Source: Hymenolepis diminuta
Lineage: Eukaryota; Platyhelminthes; Cestoda; Cyclophyllidea; Hymenolepididae
Assembly: GCA_900708905.1 (NCBI GenBank)
Contig: CAADRB010000001.1
Span: 4,107,929-4,171,928 of the forward strand
Reading direction: 5' to 3'
Length of the DNA: 64,000 nucleotides
Below the pieces are notes generated by a model. That model was not told the origin of the DNA, searched no databases, and saw only the letters and a program-made list of their open reading frames with translations. Below are positions 38,401-51,059 of this stretch, one piece after another; position 1 is the first letter of the stretch; each line of letters starts with the position of its first letter. The translations under genes were made by a program, and so were the position numbers.

Positions 38401-41400
38401 CTTTCCTCCAAATTACCGATTATTGTGTATATCGTCATAGTCTTTTAATAAATAAGAGTAATGTATAAGGGTCGACGCCGCATGCTGGAACCTAAGGCTT
38501 AGAATAAAGCCATTTGAACTCCTTTCTCAAGAAAAGCGAGCGGCTGCTGAGTGGACTAATCTTCCTCTTAGACAGCCTAACTAGATCCGATGAAAGAAAC
38601 CAAGTTTATAGAATGTCTGTTATATTTGTGACGAAGGAGGTCAAAATGAGATAAATATGCGCTGTTCGAGCTGTCAATTTACTTCTGTACATGTTTAATC
38701 CCGACGGCTTTGGAAATAGGATTTAAAGTACATATTGAATGAAAAAAGATTCGTTAGACATACAACCCGTTTATTGCCTCAGAGCCGTACTTATTCTACA
38801 ATTTTTATTCTAATATACGGAGTTTAGATTTGCCACATCTGTATCTTGCGACACTGTGGAACAGAAAATACACCGAGGTCACTTTCTGAGGGAGGTTCCA
38901 TTGGTTGCGATAGTCTTTTTCCTATCTATAACTAAATGTTATGTTAATTTGCTTGCCGAGTTAACCCAATTCTATACCCCCATTTCATTTTGTGTATTAT
39001 TCATTCCTCGGCCTGTAAGCTGTTTATGGACTCTAGCATTAATATACTTCTTCGTCATTATTTCAGTTTACTGGTTATAAAGCTGTCGCTTTTTTCTTCG
39101 TTCTCTTTACTGTGAATATTCTGTCGTCGTTTTCGTCTCCTTTCCATCTTGTCGCAATGGTAGAGGTTGGCAGAACGATTGCTTAGGAAGTTTTCTTGGA
39201 TCTACTTTAGCGGTCTAACCGAAAACCTTTCCTCCGCCAGGTCATTCCAGATACTGATATGCCTTTGGAACTATCTGAATATTTTGTCATGTAAGACTTG
39301 CTTTGTCTTTTATCATGAACGATACTAATATGCTTAGATTAAAACGAATTTAATGGTGTGTTTTATCATGTAAATATTTCTATTATCTAAAGTCTTACAA
39401 TTATCACAACTGAATCGTTAGTTCTTAACGATATTAAAGCGAGCATTATCTCCTTTCTTGATGATTATCTGATAGCCACATAAATATATTAGTTTGTAGA
39501 ATCTGTTTGTACAGAAAGTGAAAAATTCCATTGTCTATGTTTTTGTTTGAACGATTTACCTTTTCTACAAAGGAGATACTGCACTTTATAATGTCTTTCT
39601 TCGCTGATTTAAGCGACAGCTAAATATGAACGCGGATGATTGTTTAAAAATGGTCAGCATTTGGTTAAATTAACTTCACCTGCGGTGCGGTAGTTTCACC
39701 GAAAGCGCGGAATTCCGTAAGGTAAATCAACAAATAAATCGCATAGTACACCTATGAGTACTTCGACATTTCTGCAACTATGTCGACTTGTACGTAAAAT
39801 TAGGAATTTTAGAGACCTAAAATTTTGAGCTACTGAATTTTTATTTCAGCGTCATTATTTACTGTTTTTGTCTGACTAGTTATGAAAATCAACGAAGTGT
39901 GGAAAAAAGCATCTCTAACTGTCTTCCTCTCCAAAAAATAAGCTATCTTCTCCCTGCTATGTTAAGACAGTAAGCTGCTGAACGTCATGTAAGATCATTT
40001 TGAATTCTTAACCATTGGAAAAAAATGAATTTAGTAACAAGACGGACCATCATATTTAAAAATCCGGTCAACAAAGACTGACATTTGAATTTTGAAACGT
40101 AAACTTTCCATTTTGTAAACATTTTAAAACCCAAATCCAAAGTTCAAATGGTGTAAGACTCTTTGATACCTTGACATTTTTGTCAGCATCTTTTTCATTT
40201 GTTGGAGTTTCTGCTAGCCGATTTCAATTGCTTCTCACAAATAAAACTGGCATATTTTCTGTATTGTTGTGGATAATACTGAAATGATCTTCAACTCTTT
40301 AATATATTTGGACTTATCATGTTATTTTGAGCACATTTATATTTATTGCTTCCATTCTCCTAAATTTTCAAATTTATCGTGTTTAAAATCGTGAAATAAC
40401 ACAGACATCGGTATTTTTGGTTCGACTTATAGCGTTTGGTTATGTAGTTATGTAGTTTTTACATTGTCTCCAGTTTCCCCTTTGATTATTTTGTGTCTTT
40501 TCTCACTTGCGTATTCATACTAAGTGAATCGACTTTTGATCGGCCGCTCCTATAACATTATTAGTTTTATCGGATTAAAAAGCGAAGAAGATATTCAAAT
40601 TTTTATCATGAAAAAGCATCTAACCATGGAGAAAAGCAGGACATTCTAATAAGAAGTGGAGTGGGAACGGGCCCAGTAGAAGTAGAGAATAAAATCAGGG
40701 CATCAAAAGAATTTTGCTTTCTATTTAATGCACAAGCTGACTTATAAGTCTCCATTATTCTCATTGCTTGATTATTTTTTTTGCTAGTTAGACGAACAAA
40801 GAACGAGAATCTGTTAACCCCACTTAGCGTACCCTAATTTGGCCTCTTTAACACAAACTCTCCTCCCCAATTACCAATTATTCCTACTATTCCTCCATTT
40901 TCTCATCTATTCCTTTTATTAAATATGTACATGGTCCAACTGGACGTTCGGTCTTCTGATTTGGAAAAGTGTTATAATCACTGATTTCGATAAAAACCTG
41001 CCGATCAGGAAGGATAAGGAGGCGTCAGCGACACAGCTATTCGGGTGTGAACGTAGAAACTCACGCAGATGTATCAGCGATTGGACACTAAAAAGAAGTG
41101 GGTTTCTTGACCACATGAATAAAATTATTTATTTCTTCATTATAGACTCAGTTCACCAGCATCACATCACACCAGAAAAGCGTCGTATTCTGTTAGCCTT
41201 TGTGGTGATTGTTATTTTTGTTAGGGTATATCTTTAAGTCTAATTCGGTTTGTCTTTACTGGGGGAATTTGTGTCACTAAGAGTATTACTTCACTTTAAT
41301 GTAGTAAGAATGTTATCTCGTTCATTTTTCTGTAGATATGGATTTATTCCGAGAGAATTGCGATTTCGGTGCCCAACTTGGTTATGATGGCAAGCAGTTA

Positions 41401-41664
41401 ATCCACCCTGGTCAAATTGAACCAGCAAATACCGCCTTCGCGCCCAGTGAGGAGAGGATTGAATGGGCGAAGGCTGTAGTGGAGGCGGCTGCAGCTCAAA
41501 CAATCTCAACGTCTTCTGCCATTCCGCCAGGTCCGGCTTCTACATTCGACGGATCCGCACTCAATGCCGGTGCCTTTGCATTCCGTGGACACATGGTTGA
41601 TCGACCCACTGTGAAACAAGCTGAACGCGTAGTCGCGCTGGCTAAACTCATGCATGGACTTTGA
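35470..41664 (+). CDS. CLYBL: citramalyl-CoA lyase, mitochondrial (4 exons)
   Basis: Exons 35470-35691, 37556-37988, 38057-38170 and 41336-41664 join in phase to 365 codons (human CLYBL 340). Residues 1-30 are Arg-rich without acidic residues, as expected of a mitochondrial targeting peptide. The CitE/HpcH-aldolase-type TIM barrel follows: SFLYVPGDQEKKI, VLDCEDAV, LRINSPSTGL, PKIES, VFGSDDYCASL, LFARQ and GYDGKQLIHPGQI. Acidic residues in PKIE and GSDD sit where family members bind Mg2+. The enzyme splits citramalyl-CoA into acetyl-CoA and pyruvate and protects vitamin B12 metabolism from itaconate. A long Ala/Pro/Ser insert (about 15 extra residues) lies before AGAFAFRGHMVDRP. Exon 2 ends at a GTGAGG donor; frame read-through past it is not used. 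Introns are 1.86 kb, 68 bp and 3.16 kb. Confidence 0.93.
36524..36740 (-). repeat. possible transposase relic in CLYBL intron 1
   Basis: The minus strand has a short open frame whose central part (DGIFHGRFNEHFPGSWLDRH) recalls the DGA-H...FPGRWIGR block near the catalytic centre of Tc1/mariner- or IS630-like transposases. The WPPRSPDLTP-type block that should follow is not recognisable. This is a single-motif guess. Confidence 0.2.
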
Positions 41665-42461
41665 GATAGATCTGGACATTTGTATTGACTATACTATTAT
41701 TGTAATAGTAATATTGTCATAGTATTTACATCAATAACCCGTTTTCTTCTATGGTTATAAAAATTTATGTGTCGATTGTGTGCCAATAGGATTTCTTGTC
41801 CCGTCTAGGTCATACTGAGGGCTGAACGTTCAAGTCGTATTAATTAAGTTTGGGGATATTTTGTCGTGACGATAAATTGATGCACTTGTATCCGAGCTAG
41901 ATCGAGGTTAAGCATATTGCTCCGGTATAAGGTAAATGCTTCCTAACTGGATCTGTATATAGGATCCATTACAGAAATGTTTGTCTATTAGTTCTGTAAG
42001 TATCCTATGTTAAAAGCCGGAGGAGAGATTGATATTGTCTATTTGGTAGATATAAGAGTGTGTCTTAGTGAATGAAGTAGTGTAAAGAAGGGCGGAAGTA
42101 TGATTAACTAACGTTATAGGGTATAGGAGTGAGAGAAAGTAGCCATCCTGCCACAGTGGCAACTTCTGTCTAAAGCAACAGAGGATTCTGCTTGAATATA
42201 TTTCAGCTATACTCATGTTTATCGGGAAGGTCTACTCTGTTAAGTGCTTCTCACTTCAAACAATTAGTACGGAACGTTCCTGGAAATCTTTGTAAGGATA
42301 GTTTAATTTTAACGACATTCTAGTATTCTTAGAGGAAAGCATGTTTAAACAATGGGAAGGTTGATTAAGGTTTCCTCGTTGGAATTTACTTTCCGCATTA
42401 TTTCGTGCAAGTGCTTGAGTGTACTGATGGTTCAACTTTTGAGTATATCGCATAACTCTAC

Positions 42462-42503
<42 letters not shown>

Positions 42504-43285
42504 TGGCAGGAATTGGGAGTGTATCCATGTATTAATAAATGGATAACGGCCAAAATCAAAAGAGCTTATATATGGAAAATGGAAAAAAATTATCAGTTTT
42601 CTTTACAGTACCAAAGGTTTTCCATGTTGATAAGTACTAACGCCATTATGAATGTTTTCCTTGGTTTTGGTTAACGAAATGGGGAGAAATAAACACGTAA
42701 GTAAATATATCCGTGACAATCTCTTTCATCTTTTTGGTTTTAATACTGTCTTAAATGTAGGATGCAAAGAATTCCCTAGCTAGTTCTCCTTCTATTAGTG
42801 GGCTGTCTATTAAAATAATAGCAAATAAACCTCCTTAAACGTAAGTCCATTCTTTTGGAAATCAACGGACGTATCCTTTTGCTCTTCCGTTTTCTAATTT
42901 AGAGTATATTAGAGCTGGTGGTCTAACAACCCTGCCATGAGGGTTTAGCCATTCCATGCTTCACGGTTAGTGGCTTAATACTATGTATATTCCACATAGG
43001 TAAGTGACGACGGAGTAATCACCTAATATCTTATTAACTGAATTCATCATTGAAATCTCCACTGCCTTTAAATACACCATTTAAAAACCAAATGTCTACG
43101 ACAAGCGAACATATCGCTACCCTTGACTATTCATATCATGCTGTTTTAATCTACAAGTGGTCTATATCATTCACAATTAGGAAAGAATCCAAAGATTTTG
43201 CCATATCAATAACTTAATTCGATATCACCTTAATAGGAGTTTACAATTGCTTGCACAGTGAAATTTAATTAGGTACTTTCTCCTT
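41665..43285. other. intergenic DNA between convergent genes
   Basis: This contains the 3' flanks of the CLYBL gene (plus) and the unidentified minus-strand gene, and one AT microsatellite. No coding evidence seen. Confidence 0.5.
42469..42501. repeat. (AT)16 microsatellite
   Basis: Sixteen AT units in a row, preceded by an imperfect TATATAC start. It creates open frames rich in Tyr and Ile on both strands that should not be taken as genes. Confidence 0.95.
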
Positions 43286-44176
43286 TTATTCCAGATTCAT
43301 CTTCCTTGCCAATCCTTCAAGTTCATGTTCCAATGTCTGCAAACACGATTCCGTCTCCTCATTATTGTATACTTCAACTCCAAAAGTTTCAATATAATCC
43401 TCACAATTGGCATTATGATTCAGGTTGTTTTCTGTGTCGAGTTGATTTTCCATGTGTTCACTAGCCTTCTGGAGATTCCCCTCTTCCATGGTCATCAAGT
43501 CTCCACCTTGATGTAGTTTCAAAGTGGAGACATGACCCATCATTTCGCCATAATTATGTTCGACTTTAACCGTAGGAAGCTCTCCCCATTCTCTAGGTGA
43601 GACTAGGTCCTTTTCAACTACTTGTTTCTCAGATTTTGCTTCCTTGATTAAGACATCATCTACTGAAACATTTCTTTCACCCGGGAAAGCTTCTCGAAGT
43701 TTCTCATGAGCTAGAGCTACCACAGTAGTGTATTTGAATCCCTGACTAACTGATGCTTTTCCGTAACCGCCTTTAGCATCACCGAAGCTCTTCATTTTTG
43801 TCGCAAAGTCATTAATCAGCTTTAGGAAAAGATAATGCCTACTCGGCTCAGTTAGATAAACAACTTGAATCACCCAGTTTCCTCGAGTAAATAGAAGTTC
43901 ATCATGCGGGTTGGCGATGTTTATCAACAAATCTGTAGGAGGTTGACCAAAGTTCCTATTAGGAGTAGAATGAGTTAAGGGAAGTAGAGTATTCCCATCA
44001 AAAACTGAGAACTCGCAGTGACATTTTTTGGTGATGTTGTCGCGGACTGAGCGATAGATTGGACTGATAAAAAGGTCCTCATTACGAGTTCCCATAGGAA
44101 TTGTGAATATAAATAGAGCTACAGCGTTCTGAGTAGTTGCCGAGTGTGGAAAAAGTTGTGTCTTAGAAGTTGCCAT
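43286..44176 (-). CDS. unidentified 296-residue protein, single exon
   Basis: A 297-codon frame is uninterrupted from ATG to TAA, with balanced codon use and GC above its flanks, so it is very likely a real gene. I do not recognise the family. The N-terminal third is beta-rich and hydrophobic (AVALFIFTIP, LLFTRGNWVIQVVYLTEPSR). A middle part contains Lys/Gly motifs (MKSFGDAKGGYGKASVSQG). The C-terminal 120 residues are acidic and end in a probable helix (CLQTLEHELEGLARKMNLE). There is no signal peptide or membrane segment that I can defend. The TAA stop lies inside an AATAAA motif (CTGGAATAAAAGG), a possible poly(A) signal overlapping the stop. A pyrimidine-rich run precedes the start. Being intronless is unusual here, so a retrocopied gene is possible. 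Confidence 0.75.
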   Translation of the reverse strand: MATSKTQLFPHSATTQNAVALFIFTIPMGTRNEDLFISPIYRSVRDNITKKCHCEFSVFDGNTLLPLTHSTPNRNFGQPPTDLLINIANPHDELLFTRGNWVIQVVYLTEPSRHYLFLKLINDFATKMKSFGDAKGGYGKASVSQGFKYTTVVALAHEKLREAFPGERNVSVDDVLIKEAKSEKQVVEKDLVSPREWGELPTVKVEHNYGEMMGHVSTLKLHQGGDLMTMEEGNLQKASEHMENQLDTENNLNHNANCEDYIETFGVEVYNNEETESCLQTLEHELEGLARKMNLE

Positions 44177-44434
44177 GTTCGGTTAAACAAAGCAAAAAAG
44201 GAAAATCGCGCTTGTAGACACGTGTTATTAATATATCGATTAAGATAACGCTTTAAATCACGCGGTCATTAGCAATGAAGGGAGAGGGTTGTTAACTCGT
44301 GATACGCACACTTTTGGAATAAATCAAATATACTAGTGTGATTAATTCACTATATTGACTCGGCCGTGTTGTCTAATTTGAAAAATGTGAAGACGTTTTG
44401 ATAGAACAAAGTCATTTAAAAGAAAAAAAGAAAG

Positions 44435-44799
44435 GTGAATGGAAAGAATAATGAAATAGATGAGGATCGCTCCATTTCTAATCTATTTCCTCAAAGTTTT
44501 CAAGCTCCTGCTCCTTCTTCACATTATAAAATGCAGGACAACGCAAATTACCTTCAAAATTTGGAAGAGGCGAGAGCTAAAATGGGGCGTCTGAGGACCA
44601 GTCGCGACGACACGCAGTAATTTCGGGATCTAAACTATAAAATTTGGGTTATGGAACAGCTAATAAAGAAAAAAATCATTCTAAATCCATTATGTCTCGT
44701 AAAGTGAGTGTCGTAGTTATGAGGAAGAACTGAAAAGGTATGCAGAGGAAATCCGTAAATTAGAGTTATGTATGGCAGTTGCTAAGGCTCAGGGTTGAA
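44435..44799 (+). pseudogene. decayed coiled-coil gene fragment
   Basis: A 61-codon frame with heptad-like spacing (NYLQNLEEARAKMGRLRTSRDD) runs into a TAA. The same frame then continues (FRDLNYKIWVMEQLIKKK). After a frame change another coiled-coil piece follows (ECRSYEEELKRYAEEIRKLEL, 44,704-44,799). The order and character resemble rod segments of lamin or intermediate-filament proteins, but that is only a resemblance. No intron signals separate the pieces. It is probably a relic, since stop and frameshift interrupt it. Confidence 0.4.
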
Positions 44800-47147
44800 G
44801 GATGTGTTTCCAAATGTTTTATCAGAGTCATCATTAACCTTTGGGACTTAAGTATCTCGACATCACAGTGGAGCTTGAAATTTTTTACCTTTTTGCTACC
44901 TCAAGACTGTTACCAAGGTCATAGTGGTATTTGAAGTGCTTAATCCTGCGATGACCTCAAGTTCCCTTTAGTGAACCATCGTGTGTCCTTAACTGGTCTA
45001 TTTTAATTATCGGAATAAACCATGTAAGTGATCCTTGAGTGGGCGTTGCCAGGGTTTAATTTCCCCTATCAACGATGTCCGGACCCATTCCATCTATTTC
45101 TGCTACTCCTTTATAAGGCTATATGAAAGCTCTTTCATAAACGCACACGCATACACACGCTTGTAACTTGTAACAGTTCTCTCCCCTCTCTCTCGCACTT
45201 TTCCTCTCTGTACCAATTTCTCTCACTTACCTCCCGTATTTTAACCTCTGTTATATTAAGAGGTTAAAAAATCGAAATCTTTGTTGTAGGAGTGACTGAA
45301 CGATATAGGTTAATTAATGGAATTTGGTTTAAAAATATATTCAGACATCCTTCGCAAATCATGGTGGTTTTGGTGATGATGTTTTAAGACGGAAGAGGAT
45401 CACCAATTATAGTACAGTTAGACTATGTCATAAGAATTAACGTCACAAGTGGTAATAAAAAGGGCAAATTTACTTATTAAGAATTTTGCATAATGAAAGG
45501 TGCTCAGGAGGGAGAATGAGGAATCTACAAAGGCATGAGAAGTTGCAGACGGAAAGGAGCTGGTTGACAGAGTTGGTAAGTAGGAGTCCGATAGGCGATG
45601 GTGGAAACCGAGCGGACTTTTATTGAATTAGAGAGGACTCAGGCCATTGGAATAGTTAAAAGACGGGGGGGGAGGGGGTGGGGAAGAATTCCACCAAATA
45701 TACTGGGTCAAACTTATGGTGATAAAGAAGTTGCAAAGTGGGAATTTCGTATTGGACGATCATTTAAATTTCTTTTAGAGTCTGATAGGCATGCAAATTT
45801 ACGGACGACGATAAAATCCGGTCAGTCGATAGTGGTTCCGGTCATCAGAAAGCTAATCGAAATACTAATTCCAACACCTGAATTATGATCAATCATTTCC
45901 AATGACAAAAAATTTAATCAATAATTTTTATATTTACACATAAGATATTTTAAATAGGTTTATAAAACATTTTTAAGTTTGTCCCTTAGCATTTAGTTAT
46001 CGTCATGTTACGGGGAAGGAGTAGAGAGTCACAGGTTGAAACGGAGTACGTCTAGATTGACCAAATGAGGGGTTGAAAAAGTGACAGTAGGAAAAATAAT
46101 ACTTAATGAGAACTAGTAAAGTACGAGAGTGGGGGAGAGAGAGAAAGAGGAGGGACAGTGTAAGCCACTGTGTATACTGCTATTGAGAAATCGGACGTAG
46201 GCTAGGCTGGCAACATCGCTAGCTCAACGAGGAAGCACCTGCCATCAAGCAGACCAAAATGGGTGTACAGGGACTGGTGAGAAACTAGGACCTGAAGTAC
46301 ACTTTTACACAATTTCATACTGATTAAGACGATGGTAGTCATTGCGAAAAGATATTTGCTTCCTCTCAGCTTCGATTCACCTTCTCATTGTTCTTAATCT
46401 TATGGATTATTTTATCCTATCCATTAAAAGTCCTTATTAAAACCCGCTTTGTCCACATACATTTATCAAATCTTAGCTTAGTTTAAAATGACTTATCCAT
46501 CGGTCAGTTTGACAGACAATGAAACGATAAAGTCGTTGATGAGCTTAACTTTTTGGTGATAACATTCGCTAAGCAATTTTTCATAAATCCAAATAATTAC
46601 TTTAAACTCTATGATCCCTACGCAAAGAAGCTTGGCAAAGTGTGTACCGCGTACTTATGAATAGTCAATAAAGTTCCACGTGCATTAATGTTTAATTGAC
46701 CTCTCCGTTAACGGATGGCTTAGTTTCCAGTGTAGTCAAACTCAAATAGACCTAATATGAACTTTTAAAAGCCGTGTACAAAGGCCAACTATTTAATTAC
46801 TTGTCAATCATATTAAACTGTTAATATTCATACAATTCAGCCACAATAAACGAATATAAAATAGTAGGATTTGTTAGATTTGTAAAGTGCATATTGTTCC
46901 CAAAGAATACATCAGAAAATAAGCGATTCTGAAAAACCCAGAGGCGACAGGTAAAAAAAGCAAGGAAGGGAGTATACATTTTTCCTTATATATGAAAAGG
47001 CAGAGGTCTAATATAAAATTTACTTTGTCTACGTTTAAAGACATGAATAAGGAATACAGAGGAGGGATGACGATTTTGATGAGTAGAACACTTCAGCATA
47101 TCCTCTTCTTCAAAATTCACCACCGCGATTATTTCCACTGCATGGTT
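44800..47147. other. intergenic DNA with purine/pyrimidine tracts
   Basis: No convincing gene. A CT-rich block near 45,178-45,235 and a GA-rich block near 46,125-46,160 are roughly reverse complements in character. A G-rich tract lies at 45,665-45,683. The 96-codon plus-strand frame from 45,598 runs through that tract and has no domain. Confidence 0.45.
45665..45683 (+). other. G-rich tract, possible G-quadruplex
   Basis: G8, A, G5, T, G4 in a row. G8 could supply two runs, so four G-triplets are available. In an AT-rich region such a tract is conspicuous; it could also be an assembly weak point. Confidence 0.5.
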
Positions 47148-48498
47148 TTACATAAAGGCCTTCAATTGGCTCGCAAGAATCATATTTGTACGCACTGCGA
47201 GTGGGTTGCCCCCATCTTCATATTCTTTCTCCCTGAAATTTAAATAAGTCGAATTGTATTAATTCTCGGCAATTCCTTACCATTACTTAGAGATCATATG
47301 CTGAGCAATAAAATATGTTCTGCTTTAGAAGAGAAGGAAAGAACAAATCGTAGATTCCCAATCTTTACTTCCTATATTTACGCCGAGAGTGCGTTATCAT
47401 GTACGTTAACCTCAGTATAAAAGGTTGTGAACTTGTCTTGAATTTTTACAAAGGCTAAATCACTCACGAGAACAATTCCATGCAGTGATCATTAAAAAAA
47501 CCATAGGATTGATGAGATTCTGACTAGAATTTCCCTTAAAGGTGAAGGTAAAATAAGATAATCAAATTTCTTACTTAAGAAATTATAACTTCTAAGGTCC
47601 CTAGAGTGATACTAGTGTCGACTAACCCGTAGCGAATACTGACAATCTATAAAAGACAAATGTAAATGCCATAATACAACGTTGTGAGTTTAATCATATC
47701 CTATAGGATGATAAATAACAAATACGATTTTACACTTCTACTTCACTTACATCCAAACACCCTTTATCTTCAGTATTTCCGTAGCGTTTTGATTTTGAGA
47801 TATCTGTTTTGATAGTTATAGAATAGAAAAAAACCTACATAGCGAATCCTTCCCGAAATTTCCAGACCGCCAAATTGAGAAAACATCACGCGGACCACGG
47901 GGTTTCCATCAAGGAATCCTCTTAACATTGGCAACAGAAGAGCATTGTCGTCCATCAACACGTCACCTTTCAATAAGTACCGGAAAATCCCATCAGTATC
48001 TTCAGTTATCGTTTCTTTAATCTGATGATCTGGCAGATTACTATGTTCCAAGCATTTAAGTAGTTGGATCATATACCTCTTCTAACCAATCTCATCCACT
48101 TTGTGCCTTGTCATCTACAAATAGAAAGAACTAGCATGATTGAAAAGTCAACTTTTTCATTTTGTAAGCCACTAAACACGTTTCTTCCCAGGAATGAGAA
48201 CACTGAGATAAGAAATCGATAAAATGGAATATGACTTATGAAAGCATAATGAGCCCTGAAGAGATGCGTGCGGCGTTTTAAACACGGCGTCTCGAAGGAA
48301 TGTGGATCTCATTAGTATAGTAAAAGCCATATGGAAGCAATCGTCGCGTGCCATGGTGTCGATAATGATATGCACCATCTGAGTCACCAAATCAATTCGT
48401 AAAATAAAATCATCCCCCATTAATAGTTGGATTACAAACAGACCCCTGACAACTATGTCTGCACTGTTCATGTTATGTTCCAATACCAGTAACAACAC
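47148..48498 (-). CDS. armadillo/HEAT-like protein, 3' exons (5' end unresolved)
   Basis: Three exons join cleanly at the 3' end: 47839-48081 (phase 0 to 0), 47468-47523 (0 to 2) and 47148-47232, ending in TAA. An upstream exon starts at 48498 after TTATCCACTTAG, but its donor is unclear. The protein is helical with repeat-like hydrophobic spacing (VVRGLFVIQLLMGDD, MRSTFLRDAVF, LLLPMLRGFLDGNPVVRVMF, FGGLEISGRIRY, GGNPLAVRTNMILASQL). The pattern of a helix, F-x-x-x-GGLE/Q and then LAVR is loosely reminiscent of SIL1/HSPBP1-type Hsp70 nucleotide-exchange factors, but I cannot prove the family. Part of the 5' end may be a candidate exon within 49,415-49,550 (SYEILKELVERKEPRMRSLV). Other armadillo families remain possible. 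Confidence 0.5.
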
Positions 48499-50847
48499 CT
48501 AAGTGGATAACAAAAATGTAAGTCAATAAGAATTAAGATTAATATTATCCAATGTTTTTCAGCGGCGTACCTTTCTTTCGTGATATAAAATAGAAATACG
48601 ATAATTATCTGTTCATCAAATTAACTTTTTTAGTGTACTGCCTATATTGAGTAATTCTATTTACCTCTCTCTATCTACAGATCTAAGTCAATAGTACTCT
48701 AGCAATATCTAGCGGTTACGTAAACCATACCGAGAGAAGCTACACCTCCTAGAATTATTAAAGCGTAGAAGACTCTTACTTTACCAATTATAATGATCAG
48801 CAACGATTTCAAGCGCCCAACACACAGACCAAAAATTTTACAAAAGATTATTAAAACGTTATATTCAAGAATACCAAATATGTCAAGTTGACATTAAGTT
48901 CAATGTGAGTTTGTCTTCAAATGGCCTTTTATGAAGTGGTAGGGAATATTCTGAACGCATGTTCTTTTTAACAGAGCAAGGAAGAAGAATATCAAACTCC
49001 ATAGATCAAATCTCCCTATTTTCGTTTCTACCCCCGCGCCACCTCTCCTTATAGTTATGCATCCGCTTAATCAAATGATATAATATCTTTATTGATAGAT
49101 AGGTAATAAAATTTATTATACAATACCACTTACTTGTTAAGCCACGAACAAATAATGACCAATTCTGTCTTCACAATGAAAACAGAATAGATAAGCAGTT
49201 TGGTATCTGGTTAATTAATTCAGTCTCATTTCTGACAACGAATCAAAAAATACAACAGAAGTAAAAAAGTTGAAGTATCACCATAAATTAAGTTAATATA
49301 TCGTCGTCTATATAGCAACAACTTCGTTTACATGTTATGACTTCTGAGTCAGCCAATTTGAATACGTTCAAAAGCGCCAACCTGCGTTACCCGACTATGT
49401 TGACAATGGATTCAAAAAACCAAATTGTACTTTCCAAATGAATACATATGAATAACACAACATTTGGTATATTTTCTTCCTCATTAAACTCAAACAACTT
49501 TTCACCAACAAGTGATCGCATTCTGGGCTCTTTGCGTTCAACTAACTCTTTCAGAATTTCATAAGAACTTGATGTTTTGATCACACATTCGGATGGAAAA
49601 TTTCACCAGACGTAGAGTGGAAATCTTGTAAGGGACTCATAACTCCTCTGTACGCCAACAAATTTATAAAACTTCATTTGTAAATAAATTAACGCCACTC
49701 ACTTTCTGAAGAATTCTAATAAAGTTAGCTCATCTCCCAAGCTCCCATCTGGATATGCAAAATCAACTGCGCAAAAATCATTGCTGCAATTATTGGCTAA
49801 CCAGGCAATTATTTACCGATATGAATAAATATATTTGTTAATAAGAAAACCATGCTTTGGGATAAAAATCTTCTCCCTTCCTCCGCAGTCCTGAATAGGG
49901 CATAGCTTTAAAAAGTGCAACTGAACATATTATAAAATAATGCCACTATTTTTATTAAAAAAGATTAAATAGTGAAATCCCTCTACTTTTCTTTTTCTCA
50001 TGGAGAGCCACCCTTGCATTCTCTACCCGTTCTAAAATTTGGTCTATGGAATGTATGAGGAATTGGCAAATGACTCAAAATGTAAGAACCAAATCTTATC
50101 TTTTCCCCGGTCTATAGATTTCTTGTTCGAATAGTGAAATGTACACTATTTTAAAAAGGGCATATCATATGTATATGTATTAACATAATATAAAATTGAA
50201 AAATCTTCAGTAAAGAGTAGGATGACATCGTAAGCACCTGGTTATCAACTTACCTGACGGCGAACAAACATAATCACAACTAAAACCATTTGATCTCACA
50301 ACGAAAGCAATATTAAGGTCAAGTTTAATCATTAAAACAAATAATATGATTTTAGAGAAATTTTAATTTAGATAAAATGTTCAGTACTTTCATTAAAATA
50401 TGAATATACTCTCAAACTCACGTTTTTATCAATGCAACCGTCTATGTCTTTGCTATTTTATTGGGAAGTATATATGATATTCACTATCATTTATAATCAG
50501 CTAGTATAGATTAAGAATTTCTAAATATAATTTCATTGCAATTCATATCTTCTAGTTTTTGATGATAGTCACATAATTGAAACGACTTGAAATCCATCCA
50601 TATAATTCAAATTTTAACGAATCATCAGTGCGAAGAGCAATTTCCTATTAATTTAGCAAGCTGTTTATCTATTGTCCGTATGAAAAATGAATCTGCTATA
50701 TCAACTTGATGCAATATTTTGTTATTATAAAAGACCAGAAATAAACATTTCTTTCTATTTGAGTAAAACTTTCTAGCAACCTAGAACGGTTTATATTTCA
50801 CTTTTCAAACTCCAAGGAACCCGATTCGTAATAGCCACCTCTTGAAT

Positions 50848-50935
50848 TAGGTTACACGTCGGCTTCACAGACTCGGTAAGTGATATTTCGTTGTGGTCGA
50901 TACGTACTCTAAATGGCCAGAAATAGTACCACTAA
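50848..50935 (+). mobile_element. isolated Ty3/gypsy integrase scrap
   Basis: The HVDF...VVVD-YSKWPE region of a gypsy-type integrase core can be read here across frameshifts. It lies upstream of the RNase H of the larger element, which is the wrong order for one element, so it is a remnant of another copy. Confidence 0.55.
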
Positions 50936-51059
50936 TCTTAACGATTAGCAGTTCAGCAATCCTTCCGGATCTCACCAGTTACTGCAGTACGTTTCTGTCA
51001 ACAATGTAAAATGTACGGGGTCATCTAATTGAGTTGCTGAAACAAGGTACTAAATTGAA

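Noticed and set aside
42256..42546. Open frames on both strands with long Tyr-Ile runs
   Set aside because: They are products of the (AT)16 microsatellite.
45598..45888. 96-codon plus-strand frame
   Set aside because: It runs through a G8AG5TG4 tract, has no domain and no splice or start context worth naming.
46992..47243. 83-codon plus-strand frame
   Set aside because: It overlaps antisense to the last exon of the armadillo-like gene and has no domain.
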